A DNA stretch of 64,000 bases, from assembly GCF_023330665.1 (NCBI RefSeq), contig NZ_CP097127.1, positions 806,001-870,000 on the forward strand. Direction: 5' to 3'. Position numbers and translations under genes: made by a program. The notes under the pieces are model-generated. The model ran no database searches. It was not told where the DNA came from and saw only the letters and a list, made by a program, of their open reading frames with translations. Source of the stretch: Conexibacter sp. S30A1 (lineage in GTDB: Bacteria > Actinomycetota > Thermoleophilia > Solirubrobacterales > Solirubrobacteraceae). Positions 9,658 to 18,549 of the stretch are shown one piece after another. How positions within the stretch are numbered: position 1 is the stretch's first letter; each line of letters starts with the position of its first letter.

Positions 9658-10247
9658 TGACCCGCACAGGCACGGTTGACAGGCGCACCGGCGAGACCGA
9701 GGTGCATGTGACGCTGACGCTCGACGGCACCGGCGCCGGGCGCCGGAACACCGGCGTGGGCTTCCTTGATCACATGCTCGACTTGCTCGCGCGCCACGGT
9801 CGCCTCGACCTCGAGGTCGAGGCGAGCGGGGACCTTGAGACCGGCGCCCACCACACGGTCGAGGACGTCGGCATCTGCATCGGCCAGGCACTCGACCAGG
9901 CCCTGGGCGACCGCAGCGGGATCACCCGCTACGGGTCGGCCACGGTGCCGATGGACGAGGCCCGGGCGCTGTGCGCGATCGACATCTCCGGGCGCGGCCT
10001 GCTGGCCTTTGAGGCGGAGCTGCCGCCGGGCGCGATCGGCAACTTCGACCACGAGCTGGTGGAGGAGTTCCTGCGGGCCCTGGCCACCAACGCGAAGCTC
10101 ACCTTGCACTCAAGCGTCCAGGCCGGAACCAACGCCCACCACGTGATCGAGGCGGTGTTCAAAGCGCTGGCGCGGGCGCTGCGCGCAGCCGCGACGATCG
10201 ACCCCAGCGAGCAGGGCGTGCCCAGCACCAAGGGCACCCTCAGTTGA
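9657..10247 (+). CDS. hisB: Imidazoleglycerol-phosphate dehydratase
   Basis: 196 aa, the size of a monofunctional enzyme. It dehydrates imidazole glycerol phosphate to imidazole acetol phosphate. The metal-binding His/Glu clusters are visible: GVGFLDHMLDLLARHG and TGAHHTVEDVGICIGQAL in the first half, FDHELVEEFLRALA and GTNAHHVIEAVFKALARALR in the second, reflecting the internal duplication of the fold. The ATG at 9657 overlaps the hisD stop (TGATG), and its own TGA overlaps the hisH TTG start. No phosphatase domain is fused. Confidence 0.96.
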   Translation: MTRTGTVDRRTGETEVHVTLTLDGTGAGRRNTGVGFLDHMLDLLARHGRLDLEVEASGDLETGAHHTVEDVGICIGQALDQALGDRSGITRYGSATVPMDEARALCAIDISGRGLLAFEAELPPGAIGNFDHELVEEFLRALATNAKLTLHSSVQAGTNAHHVIEAVFKALARALRAAATIDPSEQGVPSTKGTLS

Positions 10248-10921
10248 GCGCCAGCCCGGTGCCGGCTGCCGACGCGCCGCGGATCGCGGTCGTCGACTAC
10301 GACATGGGCAACCGGCGCTCGGTGGAGAAGGCGCTTGCGCATGTCGGCGCACAAACCGTGCTGACCCGCGACCCGCAGACACTCGCGGATGCGGACGCGC
10401 TCGTGCTGCCCGGTGTCGGTGCCTTCCCCAGTGGTGCCTCGAGCCTGCGCCGTTACGGCCTCGACGTGCTGCTGCGCGAGCGGGTGAGCGCCGGCACGCC
10501 GCTGCTCGGCATCTGCCTTGGTATGCAGCTTCTGTTTGACTCCTCCGACGAGCTGGGCGTGGAGACCCCCGGCCTGGGGCTGGTGCCCGGTCGGGTGCGG
10601 GCCCTGCGTGCAGGCGGGCTGCGGCTGCCGCACATCGGCTGGAGCGATGTGCGGATCGAGCGGCCATCGCCGCTCAGCTCGCGCCTGCCGGCAACCGGCG
10701 CGCCCTTCTATCACGTGCACTCCTACGTGGCCGAGCCGGCTCGCGAGCAGGACGTGGTGGGCACAGCGGAGTACGGCGAGCGCTTCGCGACGCTGGTCGC
10801 TCACGGCCAGGTGTACGGCACGCAGTTTCACCCCGAGAAGTCCTCGCGCGACGGCCTCTCTCTGCTGGCGGCCTTCGCCGCGCTGGCACGGGATCGCCGC
10901 GTCCAGGCGGTGAGCGCGTGA
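10244..10921 (+). CDS. hisH: Imidazole glycerol phosphate synthase, glutaminase subunit
   Basis: 225 aa. This class I glutamine amidotransferase supplies ammonia to HisF. The nucleophile elbow LLGICLGMQLLFDSS carries the catalytic Cys, and GTQFHPEKSS near the C-terminus provides His and Glu. The N-terminus IAVVDYDMGNRRSVEKALAHVG is typical. The most likely start is TTG 10244, giving a TTGA overlap with hisB; GTG 10259 is an alternative that removes five non-conserved residues. hisF lies one gene further on, so both subunits of the synthase come from the same operon. Confidence 0.95.
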   Translation: MSASPVPAADAPRIAVVDYDMGNRRSVEKALAHVGAQTVLTRDPQTLADADALVLPGVGAFPSGASSLRRYGLDVLLRERVSAGTPLLGICLGMQLLFDSSDELGVETPGLGLVPGRVRALRAGGLRLPHIGWSDVRIERPSPLSSRLPATGAPFYHVHSYVAEPAREQDVVGTAEYGERFATLVAHGQVYGTQFHPEKSSRDGLSLLAAFAALARDRRVQAVSA

Positions 10922-11657
10922 TCCTGCTGCCGGCCATCGACATCCTCGACGGCAAGGCCGTGCGCCTCGCGCGCGGGGACTTCGCGCAGCAAACCACCTA
11001 TGACTCAGACCCGCTCGAGGCCGCGCGGCGCTGGGTCCATGACGGTGCCAGGACGCTGCACATCGTCGACCTCGACGGCGCCCGCACCGGCACGCCCGCC
11101 AACCTCCAGCACGTCGAGCGGATCACGCGAACGCTCGAGGTGCCCGTGCAGCTGGGTGGCGGCCTGCGCACCCTGGCGGCGCTCGAGGCCGCCGCTTCAA
11201 GCGGCGCCGCGCGCCTGATCGTCGGCACCGCCGCGCTGCGCGACCACGAGTTTCTGGAGCAGGCGCTGGCGCGCTACGGGGAGCGGCTGGTCGTCTCGCT
11301 GGACGCGCGCGGCGGCCGGCTTGCCGCGGCCGGTTGGACCGAGGACACCGAGCTGCAGGCAACGGCGGTGCGCGACGAGTTGCAGCGCCGCGGCGTGCGC
11401 CGCTTCGTCTTCTCGAGCATCGAGCGTGACGGCATGCTGAGCGGCCCCGACATCGACGGCGCACGAGCCTTTGCGGACGGTCTCCAGGGGAGCTTCGTCT
11501 ACTCCGGCGGGATCGGCGAGCTGGCTGACCTGGCGGCGGTGGCCGAGCTTCGGCTAGCCGAGATCGAAGGGGTGATCGTCGGCAGGGCGATCTATGAGCG
11601 GCGCTTCGGCGTGGGGGAGGCGCAGCAGCTGCTGGACGCCGCGGCGGGGGACGGCTG

Positions 11658-11658
<1 letters not shown>
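10918..11658 (+). CDS. hisA: ProFAR isomerase HisA (TIM barrel)
   Basis: 246 aa. It isomerises ProFAR to PRFAR by an Amadori rearrangement. The N-terminal catalytic Asp sits in [19 protein letters not shown]. Phosphate-binding turns appear at VQLGGGLRT and FVYSGGIGE, and the repeat half-barrel structure is evident. Actinobacteria often use a bifunctional HisA/PriA that also does the TrpF reaction; no separate trpF is visible here, and bifunctionality cannot be decided by eye. The start is GTG 10918 with a 4-nt overlap with hisH. Confidence 0.94.
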
Positions 11659-12419
<761 letters not shown>

Positions 12420-12422
12420 GAT

Positions 12423-12467
12423 GGCCCTGGCGCAGTCACCGCGCGCTGCGGTGACTGCGCCAGGGCC
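12423..12467. terminator. Perfect 20-bp hairpin closing the his operon
   Basis: The arm 12423-12442 is perfectly complementary to 12448-12467, with a 5-nt loop. It lies between hisF (+) and the Cys-rich small gene (-), so it can serve both convergent transcripts. The arms contain CGCAGTCACC and GGTGACTGCG. There is no strong T tract. Confidence 0.85.
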
Positions 12468-12489
12468 TCCTCAGTGATCCGAGAAGCCG

Positions 12490-12738
12490 CTAAGCGGCTT
12501 CTTCCACGTAACCGGCCGCTGCGCAAGCATCGCAGTACGCGGCGGGCGGAACGCGGGGCTCGTAGCAGCCGGGACGGCAGCAGGTCGAAGACCGCTTGGG
12601 GCGGCCCCTACCAATGCGGGCGGCCGCGGCATCCTTGAGCTCCTCACGCATGCGGTCAAGCTCGGCCGCGTGCGTGGCGCAGAAGCGGCGGCCCTTTACG
12701 GCCGGCTCCTGGCAGTGACTTCCACTTCGACAACGCAT
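12490..12738 (-). CDS. Small Cys-rich, probable zinc-binding protein (82 aa)
   Basis: Starting at ATG 12738, the product has two similar halves. The first is HCQEPAVKGRRFCATHAAEL and the second GCYEPRVPPAAYCDACAAAG. Both place a Cys before a Glu-Pro step and end in CxxH or CxxC, so two small treble-clef-like metal sites are plausible. Between them lies GRGRPKR, a basic AT-hook-like stretch. This suggests a nucleic-acid-binding role, but no family is recognised. The frame is open 34 codons further upstream, overlapping the divergent GNAT promoter; that extension looks non-coding. The divergent GNAT start is 61 nt away. Confidence 0.65.
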   Translation of the reverse strand: MRCRSGSHCQEPAVKGRRFCATHAAELDRMREELKDAAAARIGRGRPKRSSTCCRPGCYEPRVPPAAYCDACAAAGYVEEAA

Positions 12739-12799
12739 AGGCTGAAGATTGTAACATCTGGGCCTTGAATTTGCAGGCTTTCTGCGTCGCGGACCGGCT

Positions 12800-13645
12800 G
12801 TGAGCACCCATATCCGCAGCCTCGTGTGGAGCACCGACATAGACGTGCTCGCTGCCGATCACGAGCTGATCCGCCGTCACGGCTACTGGTTTGTGCGCTC
12901 GCCGAGCAACCCAACCTACTGGTGGGGCAACCTGCTGCTGTTCGACGCGCCGCCGCAGTCCGGCGACGGTGCGCGCTGGCAAACGCTCTTCGCACGGGAG
13001 TTCGCTGCTCACCCGGAGGTCAGGCACTGCACGGTTGCCTGGGACCGCACCGACGGTGAGCTCGGCGCCTCCATGGGCGAGCTGGTGGCCAGGGGCTTTG
13101 AGCTCGAGCGGACCGCCGGGCTGATCGCCACGCCCACCAGCCTGCGCGAGCATCCCCGTGCCAACCGTGAGGCGCAGGTCCGCGCGCTTGACCCGGACGC
13201 CGATGAGGAGCTGTGGGCGGCGGTGATCGGCGTGCAGATGGCCACGGCTGAGGAGTTCGAGCTCGGCGCGGCCGACGATCGTGACTACCACCTCGCCTTT
13301 CGGCGCGGCCGCCAGCGGGCCCTGCGCGAGCTCTTCCGCGCCGGACGGGGTGGCTGGTACGTGGCCTTGATCGACGGTCAGGTGGCCGGCTCGCTCGGCA
13401 TCGTGGTCACGCAGGGACGTGCCCGCTACCAGACCGTCGACACGGTGGCGGCCTTCCGGCGCCTGGGCGTCGCCAGCCGCCTGGTCCATGCCGCCGCGCA
13501 GTCCGAGCTTGCCCGGCAGCGGATCGATCACCTCGTGATCGCTGCCGACCCCGACTACCACGCCCTGGGCCTGTACGAGAGCCTCGGCTTCACGCGTGTG
13601 GAGGAGGTCGTCGGCGCCCTGCGCAAGCCCGGGCCCGCGGCGTGA
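12800..13645 (+). CDS. GNAT family N-acetyltransferase, two-part (281 aa)
   Basis: The N-terminal half (about 1-125) begins THIRSLVWSTDIDVLAADHELIRRHGYW and looks like a degenerate GNAT-like or accessory domain. The C-terminal half has the standard acetyl-CoA fold: GGWYVALIDGQVAGSLGIVV, then YQTVDTVAAFRRLGVASRLVHAAAQ (motif A with the R-x-x-G-x-A loop), then IAADPDYHALGLYESLGFTRVEE. The substrate is unknown. GTG 12800 is the first start giving a sensible N-terminus. The gene is monocistronic and divergent from the Cys-rich small gene. Confidence 0.8.
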   Translation: MSTHIRSLVWSTDIDVLAADHELIRRHGYWFVRSPSNPTYWWGNLLLFDAPPQSGDGARWQTLFAREFAAHPEVRHCTVAWDRTDGELGASMGELVARGFELERTAGLIATPTSLREHPRANREAQVRALDPDADEELWAAVIGVQMATAEEFELGAADDRDYHLAFRRGRQRALRELFRAGRGGWYVALIDGQVAGSLGIVVTQGRARYQTVDTVAAFRRLGVASRLVHAAAQSELARQRIDHLVIAADPDYHALGLYESLGFTRVEEVVGALRKPGPAA

Positions 13646-13670
13646 GTCGCTGACGGCACGGCGAGGGCTG

Positions 13671-14978
13671 CTATCTGGCTGGCACGAACTTGTAGAGCAC
13701 GTAGTCGCCCATCAGGAAGAGCGCCCCCGGCTCGGCGATCACCGTCGTGTAGGAGCCGTGCGGGAAGTAGAAGACCTGCTTGCCCGTGCGGGCGTCAAAG
13801 CCGTAGCTGCCGCGTACGTACACGGTCGAGACGTAGACGGTGTGACCCACGACGGTCGCGGAGCCAGAGATCGCGCTGCCGACCGACGCGGACCAGTCGA
13901 TCCCACCGGTGGCGGCGTTGATCGCGTAGAGGTCACCGTCATAGGAGCCGATGTAGACGGTCTGGCCGAGCCCGGGAATATCAGCCACCGCCGGCCCCGA
14001 GTAGACGTAGCCGCCCAGCGAGTCCGACCACAGCTGCGCGCCGCTGGTGGCCGAGAACGCGAAGGCGCTGCCGTCGTTATTGCCGACGTACGCACGGCCG
14101 TAGGCAACCGCTGGAGTGGAGTAGAACTGGCCGCCGGGGCTCTGGGCCCAGACCTCGCGGCCGGTCCTGGCGTTGACCGCGTAGAAGCTGCCGGCGTAGT
14201 TACCGAAGTAGAGGTTGCCGTGCCAGTAGGCGGGACCGGCCTTGATCGAACCGCCTGTCTGAAAGGTCCAGTTGACCGCGCCGGTCCGCACGTTGAGCGA
14301 TGTGAGCGTGCCCGCCTGATCGCCGAAGTACACGGAGTTGCCGACGATCACGGGGGAGGACTCGCTGCCGCTCGGTACCGGATAGCTCCAGAGCGTCCGG
14401 CCGCTGAGCATCGAGACGGCGGCCGCCTCGCCGCCGACCGCCCCGATCGTGCTGCCGGTCAGCGACAGCACCGAGACCACCATCAGCCTGTGTCTCACGT
14501 CCAGTGCCGGCGTTGAGGCCGACAGACCGCAGCCGTGGCAGCTGCCCATGTGCTTCTCCCAGATCAGCTGGCCGGTGCGGATGTTCACGCGCTTGACGGT
14601 GGCGCCGTCATCCATGTAGTAGAGGTTGTTGCGCCAGATCACCGGCGGAAACTCGAGCAGCGCGTTGCGCCCGAGCTTCCAGGCCAGCCGCAGCGGTGGA
14701 TGCAGTGTCGGCCGCGCCGCGAAGTCACGGGTCCTGGTGGCGTGACCACCGTAGAACGGCAGCGTGAAGTTGTCGACCGGAGGCTTCACCGGTGTGGACG
14801 TGGTGGTGGTCGGCGGCGGGGCGGCGGCCGACGAGGTGGTGGTCGTCGCTTGGGCGGCGGGCCTGGCGTGCGCCCGGTGGCCCCCGGCAGCAAAGCCGTA
14901 GACGACCGCTGCCACGGCGAGTGCCGCGGCGGCGACGCCGGCAGCAAGGCGCAGAGAACCGAGCTGGAGAAAGCGCAT
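13671..14978 (-). CDS. Membrane-anchored PQQ-type beta-propeller protein, copy 1
   Basis: 435 aa. An N-terminal transmembrane or signal-anchor segment spans about residues 9-30. A low-complexity Thr/Pro linker follows (about 40-68), then an extracytoplasmic propeller with repeated blades of the form LYFGNYAGSFYAVNARTGREVW (BamB/PQQ-like repeats). A conserved insert, GSCHGCGLSAS, carries Cys147 and Cys150, probably a disulfide or metal or haem-contact site. No PQQ-dehydrogenase active site is seen, so a structural or binding role is more likely than catalysis. A close paralogue lies 1 kb away on the same strand, separated by decayed sequence, suggesting tandem duplication. Confidence 0.82.
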   Translation of the reverse strand: MRFLQLGSLRLAAGVAAAALAVAAVVYGFAAGGHRAHARPAAQATTTTSSAAAPPPTTTTSTPVKPPVDNFTLPFYGGHATRTRDFAARPTLHPPLRLAWKLGRNALLEFPPVIWRNNLYYMDDGATVKRVNIRTGQLIWEKHMGSCHGCGLSASTPALDVRHRLMVVSVLSLTGSTIGAVGGEAAAVSMLSGRTLWSYPVPSGSESSPVIVGNSVYFGDQAGTLTSLNVRTGAVNWTFQTGGSIKAGPAYWHGNLYFGNYAGSFYAVNARTGREVWAQSPGGQFYSTPAVAYGRAYVGNNDGSAFAFSATSGAQLWSDSLGGYVYSGPAVADIPGLGQTVYIGSYDGDLYAINAATGGIDWSASVGSAISGSATVVGHTVYVSTVYVRGSYGFDARTGKQVFYFPHGSYTTVIAEPGALFLMGDYVLYKFVPAR

Positions 14979-15000
14979 CCGCGACCAGCCTACCCGTCTT

Positions 15001-15433
15001 GAAGCCGCCTCACACCCGCTGCGAAGGCTGTGCTGGCGAGGGACCGACGTGGGCAGCTGCGTGATGCTGTCGTGCTCGCCTCGCAGGCGCTTCGAGACCT
15101 GTGGCTGGGCGAGGTCGGGTACGGCGATAAGCCGGCCACCCGTACCTAAAAGGTATGCGTCAACGCGACGGGCCAGTCATGTGTCCATCCGCCTGAGATC
15201 ATCGTGAGCCGCGCTGCGAGTCTCCCCAGGGGGTTGATCATCTCCACCAAGACCTCACAGACGCAGGCGCTGGCAGCTACAAAAGCACCCTGGCACGCGC
15301 TCTGGGGTCCGCCGGTGGGCGCCGCGAATGGCAGCAGGAGCGCTTTTGGACGGCCTCCTGGTCGCGGCTCAGACCGTTCGCGGCGTGGACTCGAGCGGGT
15401 CAACTTGCCGGTCTCGAAGGCCGATAGGAAAGT
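15001..15433. other. Intergenic stretch with no recognisable gene
   Basis: About 430 nt between the first propeller gene and the truncated GAF-GGDEF gene. Short open frames on both strands do not resemble proteins. I see no tRNA or clear terminator. Together with the two broken genes downstream, it looks like eroded sequence between the two propeller paralogues. Confidence 0.5.
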
Positions 15434-15775
15434 ATGACTGGCCTCTCCCCACGCCGGATGCTCGCGATCATCGAGACACAGAGCGAGATTGCCTCCGCTG
15501 GGCTGGCGCTCGACGAGGTGATGGCGCTCGTCGTCTCACGTGCGCAGGCGATCACCGGTGCGGCGGCTGCGGTGGTGGAGCTAATCGAGGGTGAGGAGAT
15601 GGTGTATCACGCGGTCAGCGGCTCGGCCGAAGGGTTCCGCGGTGTCGGACTGTCCTGGGGCCTGGCCGCGTTGGCCGGCGATGATCCGGACACCGTGGTG
15701 TTGAGGGCCGACGCGGCGCTCTACGACGCCAAGCGGCGTCGGGGCCGGCGTACCGGTGCGATGCCCCGCGCCTGA
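15434..15775 (+). pseudogene. GAF-GGDEF diguanylate cyclase with internal deletion
   Basis: The 113-codon frame begins like a GAF sensor domain (MLAIIETQSEIASAGL, then VMALVVSRAQAITGAAAAVVEL and EEMVYHAVSGSAEGFRGVGLS). At about residue 77 it jumps directly to the C-terminal end of a GGDEF domain (DTVVLRADAALYDAKRRRGRR). The rest of GAF, the linker and the GGDEF active-site motif are missing, which fits an in-frame deletion of several hundred bases. It cannot make c-di-GMP. It could still be expressed as a GAF stub from ATG 15434. Confidence 0.75.
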
Positions 15776-15819
15776 CGCTCGTCTCGCGTTGGGAGCAGCG
15801 CCGCGAGCCCGGCACGAAC

Positions 15820-15922
15820 GAGATCGCGTTGGTCGCTCATCGCGCAGGCCATCGTCGAAGGCTTGCCGGTCATCACCGCCGACCAGCGCTTTCGCGCCCA
15901 CGGCATCCAACTTCGGTGGTAA
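15820..15922 (+). pseudogene. C-terminal remnant of a VapC-type PIN toxin
   Basis: The frame ending at TAA 15920-15922 reads SLIAQAIVEGLPVITADQRF then RAHGIQLRW, the standard last helix-strand of a PIN domain (LIAxxxxxGLPxxTADxxF). No N-terminal PIN aspartates occur upstream, so this is only the tail of a lost toxin gene. It overlaps the region right after the truncated GGDEF gene. Confidence 0.7.
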
Positions 15923-15960
15923 CGAGGTCCGCCCGCTGCCGGCGAGCGGCGCACCGGCAG

Positions 15961-17244
15961 CTACCTGGTGGGCACCAGCTTGTAGAGCACGTAGTCGCCC
16001 ATCAGGATCAGCGAGTTGCGGTCGGCCACCACGGTCGTGTAGCCGCCATCGGGGAAGTAGAAGTCCTTCTTGCCGGTGGTCGCGTTGTAGCCGTAGCTGC
16101 CCTTCTGGTAGACGGTCGAGACGTACACCTGGTCGTTGACGACCGTTGCCGAGCCGGAGATCGCCGGGTTGGCGCCGCCGGTGTAGGAGGCCCAGTCGGT
16201 CGCGCCGGTGCGCGCGTTGAGCGCGTAGAGGTAGCCGTCGTAGGAGCCGATGTAGACGGTCGGGCCGAGGCCCGGGACGGTGGCCACCGCGGGCCCGGAG
16301 TAGACGTAGCCACCGAGCGTGCGCGTCCAGGCCGGCGTGCCGTTGTTCGCCTGGAAGGAGTAGGCCGCACCGTTGTTGTTGCCGACGTACACGCGGCCGA
16401 AGGCGAGCGCCGGGGTGGAGTAGAACTGTCCGCCGGGGCTCTGCGCCCAGACCTGCTTTCCGGTTTTGGCGTTGACCGCGTAGAAGCTGCCGGCGTAGTT
16501 GCCGAAGTACAGGTTCCCGTCGTAGTAGGTGGGACCGGCCTTGATCGCCCCGCCGGTGGGGAAGGTCCAGTTGACCTTGCCCGTGAGCACGTTGAGCGAG
16601 TGGAGCGTGCCGGCCTGATCGCCGAAGTAGACGGAGTTGCCCACCACCATCGGCGATGACTCCGTGCCGCTCGGCACCGGGTAGCGCCAGAGCGTCTTGC
16701 CGCTCAGCATCGAGACCGCCGCCTCCTCGCCGCCCACCGCGCCGATCGTGCTGCCGGCCACCGACAGCACCGAGACGAACAGGAGCTTGTGCTTGACGTC
16801 CAGGGCCGGGGTGGAGGCCGACAGGCCGCAGCCGTGGCAGCTGCCCATGTGCTTCTCCCAGATCAGCTTGCCGGTGTGCAGGTTGATGCGCTTGACGGTC
16901 GCGCCGTCGTCGATGTAGTAGCCGTTGTTACCCCAGATCGAGAGCGGGAACTCAAGCAGCGCGTTGCCACCCAGCCGCCAGGCGATCTTGAACGGCGGCG
17001 CCACGTTGGCGTTGGCGGTGAAGTCGCGCAGGCGCGTCTGTCCGCCGCCGTAGAACGGCACCAGCAGCTGCTTGGTCTTCGGGGCCGCAGGCGTGTTTGT
17101 CGTCGGCGTGAACGCCGCCTTGGTGTTGACCGTATTGGTCGGCTTGCCGAGCTCGTGCACCGCGTAGGCGCCGACCGCGACCGCGACCAGCACCAGCAAT
17201 CCGGCCATCAGCCAGGTCCCGCGATTTGACCTCGGTAGATGCAT
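15961..17244 (-). CDS. Membrane-anchored PQQ-type beta-propeller protein, copy 2
   Basis: 427 aa, co-linear over almost its whole length with the protein at 13671-14978. It has a membrane segment at about residues 11-30, a Thr/Pro linker, then propeller blades such as LYFGNYAGSFYAVNAKTGKQVW and TVYIGSYDGYLYALNARTG. The same GSCHGCGLSAS insert is present (Cys136 and Cys139), so the Cys pair is under selection. Linker and N-terminus diverge strongly while the propeller is conserved. Function is unknown; an extracytoplasmic scaffold or binding protein is likely. The ATG at 17244 is only 37 nt from the divergent nucleotidyltransferase gene start. Confidence 0.82.
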   Translation of the reverse strand: MHLPRSNRGTWLMAGLLVLVAVAVGAYAVHELGKPTNTVNTKAAFTPTTNTPAAPKTKQLLVPFYGGGQTRLRDFTANANVAPPFKIAWRLGGNALLEFPLSIWGNNGYYIDDGATVKRINLHTGKLIWEKHMGSCHGCGLSASTPALDVKHKLLFVSVLSVAGSTIGAVGGEEAAVSMLSGKTLWRYPVPSGTESSPMVVGNSVYFGDQAGTLHSLNVLTGKVNWTFPTGGAIKAGPTYYDGNLYFGNYAGSFYAVNAKTGKQVWAQSPGGQFYSTPALAFGRVYVGNNNGAAYSFQANNGTPAWTRTLGGYVYSGPAVATVPGLGPTVYIGSYDGYLYALNARTGATDWASYTGGANPAISGSATVVNDQVYVSTVYQKGSYGYNATTGKKDFYFPDGGYTTVVADRNSLILMGDYVLYKLVPTR

Positions 17245-17280
17245 CGGGCACGGAGAGTAGCCGTAAGCGAAGATGAACCC

Positions 17281-18540
17281 GTGCAGATCCCGCCCGCGAG
17301 CCCGGTCACGACACCGATCGCGCCGACACTACGTGAGCGCGTGGCCGCCCTCGCGCCCGCGGCAAAGCTCGTTGACGCGGGCGCAAGGGCAGGTATCGCC
17401 GCCTACCTGGTGGGGGGCACGGTGCGCGATCTGCTGCTCGACCGCGAGCCGCTCGACATCGACGTGGCCGTGGACGGCGAGCCCGATCGTCTGGTCGCGC
17501 TGCTCGACGCCGTCGAGCTGAACGCTGAGGCCCCCACACCGACACGCTTTCAGACGCTGGCGCTCGAACTCTGCGGCGCCCGCGTTGACATCGCCCGCAC
17601 ACGCAGCGAGCGCTACCCGCACCCGGGGGCGCTGCCGGAGATCGCACCAGCCGGGATCGAGGTCGACCTGTGGCGGCGTGACTTCAGCGTCAACGCGATC
17701 GCGGTGGGGCTGAGCGGCCCGTACACCGGCGCGCTGCTGGCACTGCCGGGCGCGCTTGAGAGCCTGGCCGCGCGCCGGCTGGCGGTCCTGCACGATCAGA
17801 GCTTCATCGACGACCCCACGCGGCTGCTGCGGCTCGCGCGCTACGCCGCGCGGCTGAGATTCCAGCCCGAGGCGCACACCCGTGCGCTTGCCAGCGAAGC
17901 GATCGCCGCCGGCGCGCTAAAGACCCTGAGCGGACCCCGGCTCGGCAATGAGCTGCGTCTGCTGGCGGCCGAACAGGAGCCGCTTGCGGCCTTCGCCGCC
18001 GCAGCCGAGTTGGGGCTGCCCTGGACGCTCGACCGCAGCCGGGCCGCAAGGGCGCTTGAGCTGCTGCCCCCCGACGGCAGGGGCGACCTGCTCGTGCTCG
18101 CCGCCAGCTTCAGCCAGCAGCCGTACAGCGCCGACGCACGCTCGCTTAAAGCGACGCTCGACCACCTCGGCTTCAACGCCAACGAGCGCGAGCGCATCGT
18201 GCAGACCGCGGGCCGGGCGCCCGCGCTGGCTGCGCGCCTCGCAGCCGCGCGCAGCGGTGCGGAGATCGCCGCGGCCGTCGCGGGTTCGCCGGTCGAGGCG
18301 GTGGCGCTCGCGGCGACGCTGTCGGGCGAGACGCAGGCGCGCAGTTGGCTCGCCGACCTGCGCCATCGCGCGCTTGCGATCAGCGGCGATGATCTGATCG
18401 CGCACGGCATCCCTGAGGGCCCGGCGGTCGGCGCGGGGCTCGCCGCCGCCAGGGCGGGGCTCTTTGACGGCCTGGCCGACAGCGGGCGGGCACAGCTCGA
18501 GCTGGCGCTGCGGGCCGCGTCCGCGCAGCGCCAGCGGTAG
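17281..18540 (+). CDS. Poly(A) polymerase/CCA tRNA nucleotidyltransferase family protein
   Basis: 419 aa from GTG 17281. The class II nucleotidyltransferase head is clear: AYLVGGTVRDLLLDREPLDIDVAVDG holds the GG-x-VRD loop and DxD metal ligands. DFSVNAIAVGL and the FIDDPTRLLRLARYAARLRF tRNA-binding helix follow. The C-terminal half is Ala-rich helical, with an HD-like region replaced. The enzyme either adds CCA to tRNA 3' ends or is a related adenylyltransferase; the family is certain and the exact product less so. An upstream in-frame start at 17239 would overlap the divergent propeller gene. pgeF starts 9 nt downstream. Confidence 0.88.
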   Translation: MQIPPASPVTTPIAPTLRERVAALAPAAKLVDAGARAGIAAYLVGGTVRDLLLDREPLDIDVAVDGEPDRLVALLDAVELNAEAPTPTRFQTLALELCGARVDIARTRSERYPHPGALPEIAPAGIEVDLWRRDFSVNAIAVGLSGPYTGALLALPGALESLAARRLAVLHDQSFIDDPTRLLRLARYAARLRFQPEAHTRALASEAIAAGALKTLSGPRLGNELRLLAAEQEPLAAFAAAAELGLPWTLDRSRAARALELLPPDGRGDLLVLAASFSQQPYSADARSLKATLDHLGFNANERERIVQTAGRAPALAARLAAARSGAEIAAAVAGSPVEAVALAATLSGETQARSWLADLRHRALAISGDDLIAHGIPEGPAVGAGLAAARAGLFDGLADSGRAQLELALRAASAQRQR

Positions 18541-18549
18541 CCTCAAACC

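Noticed and set aside
15829-16659. Long plus-strand frame overlapping the second propeller gene
   Set aside because: It is antisense to the propeller repeats and has His/Val/Arg-rich low complexity.
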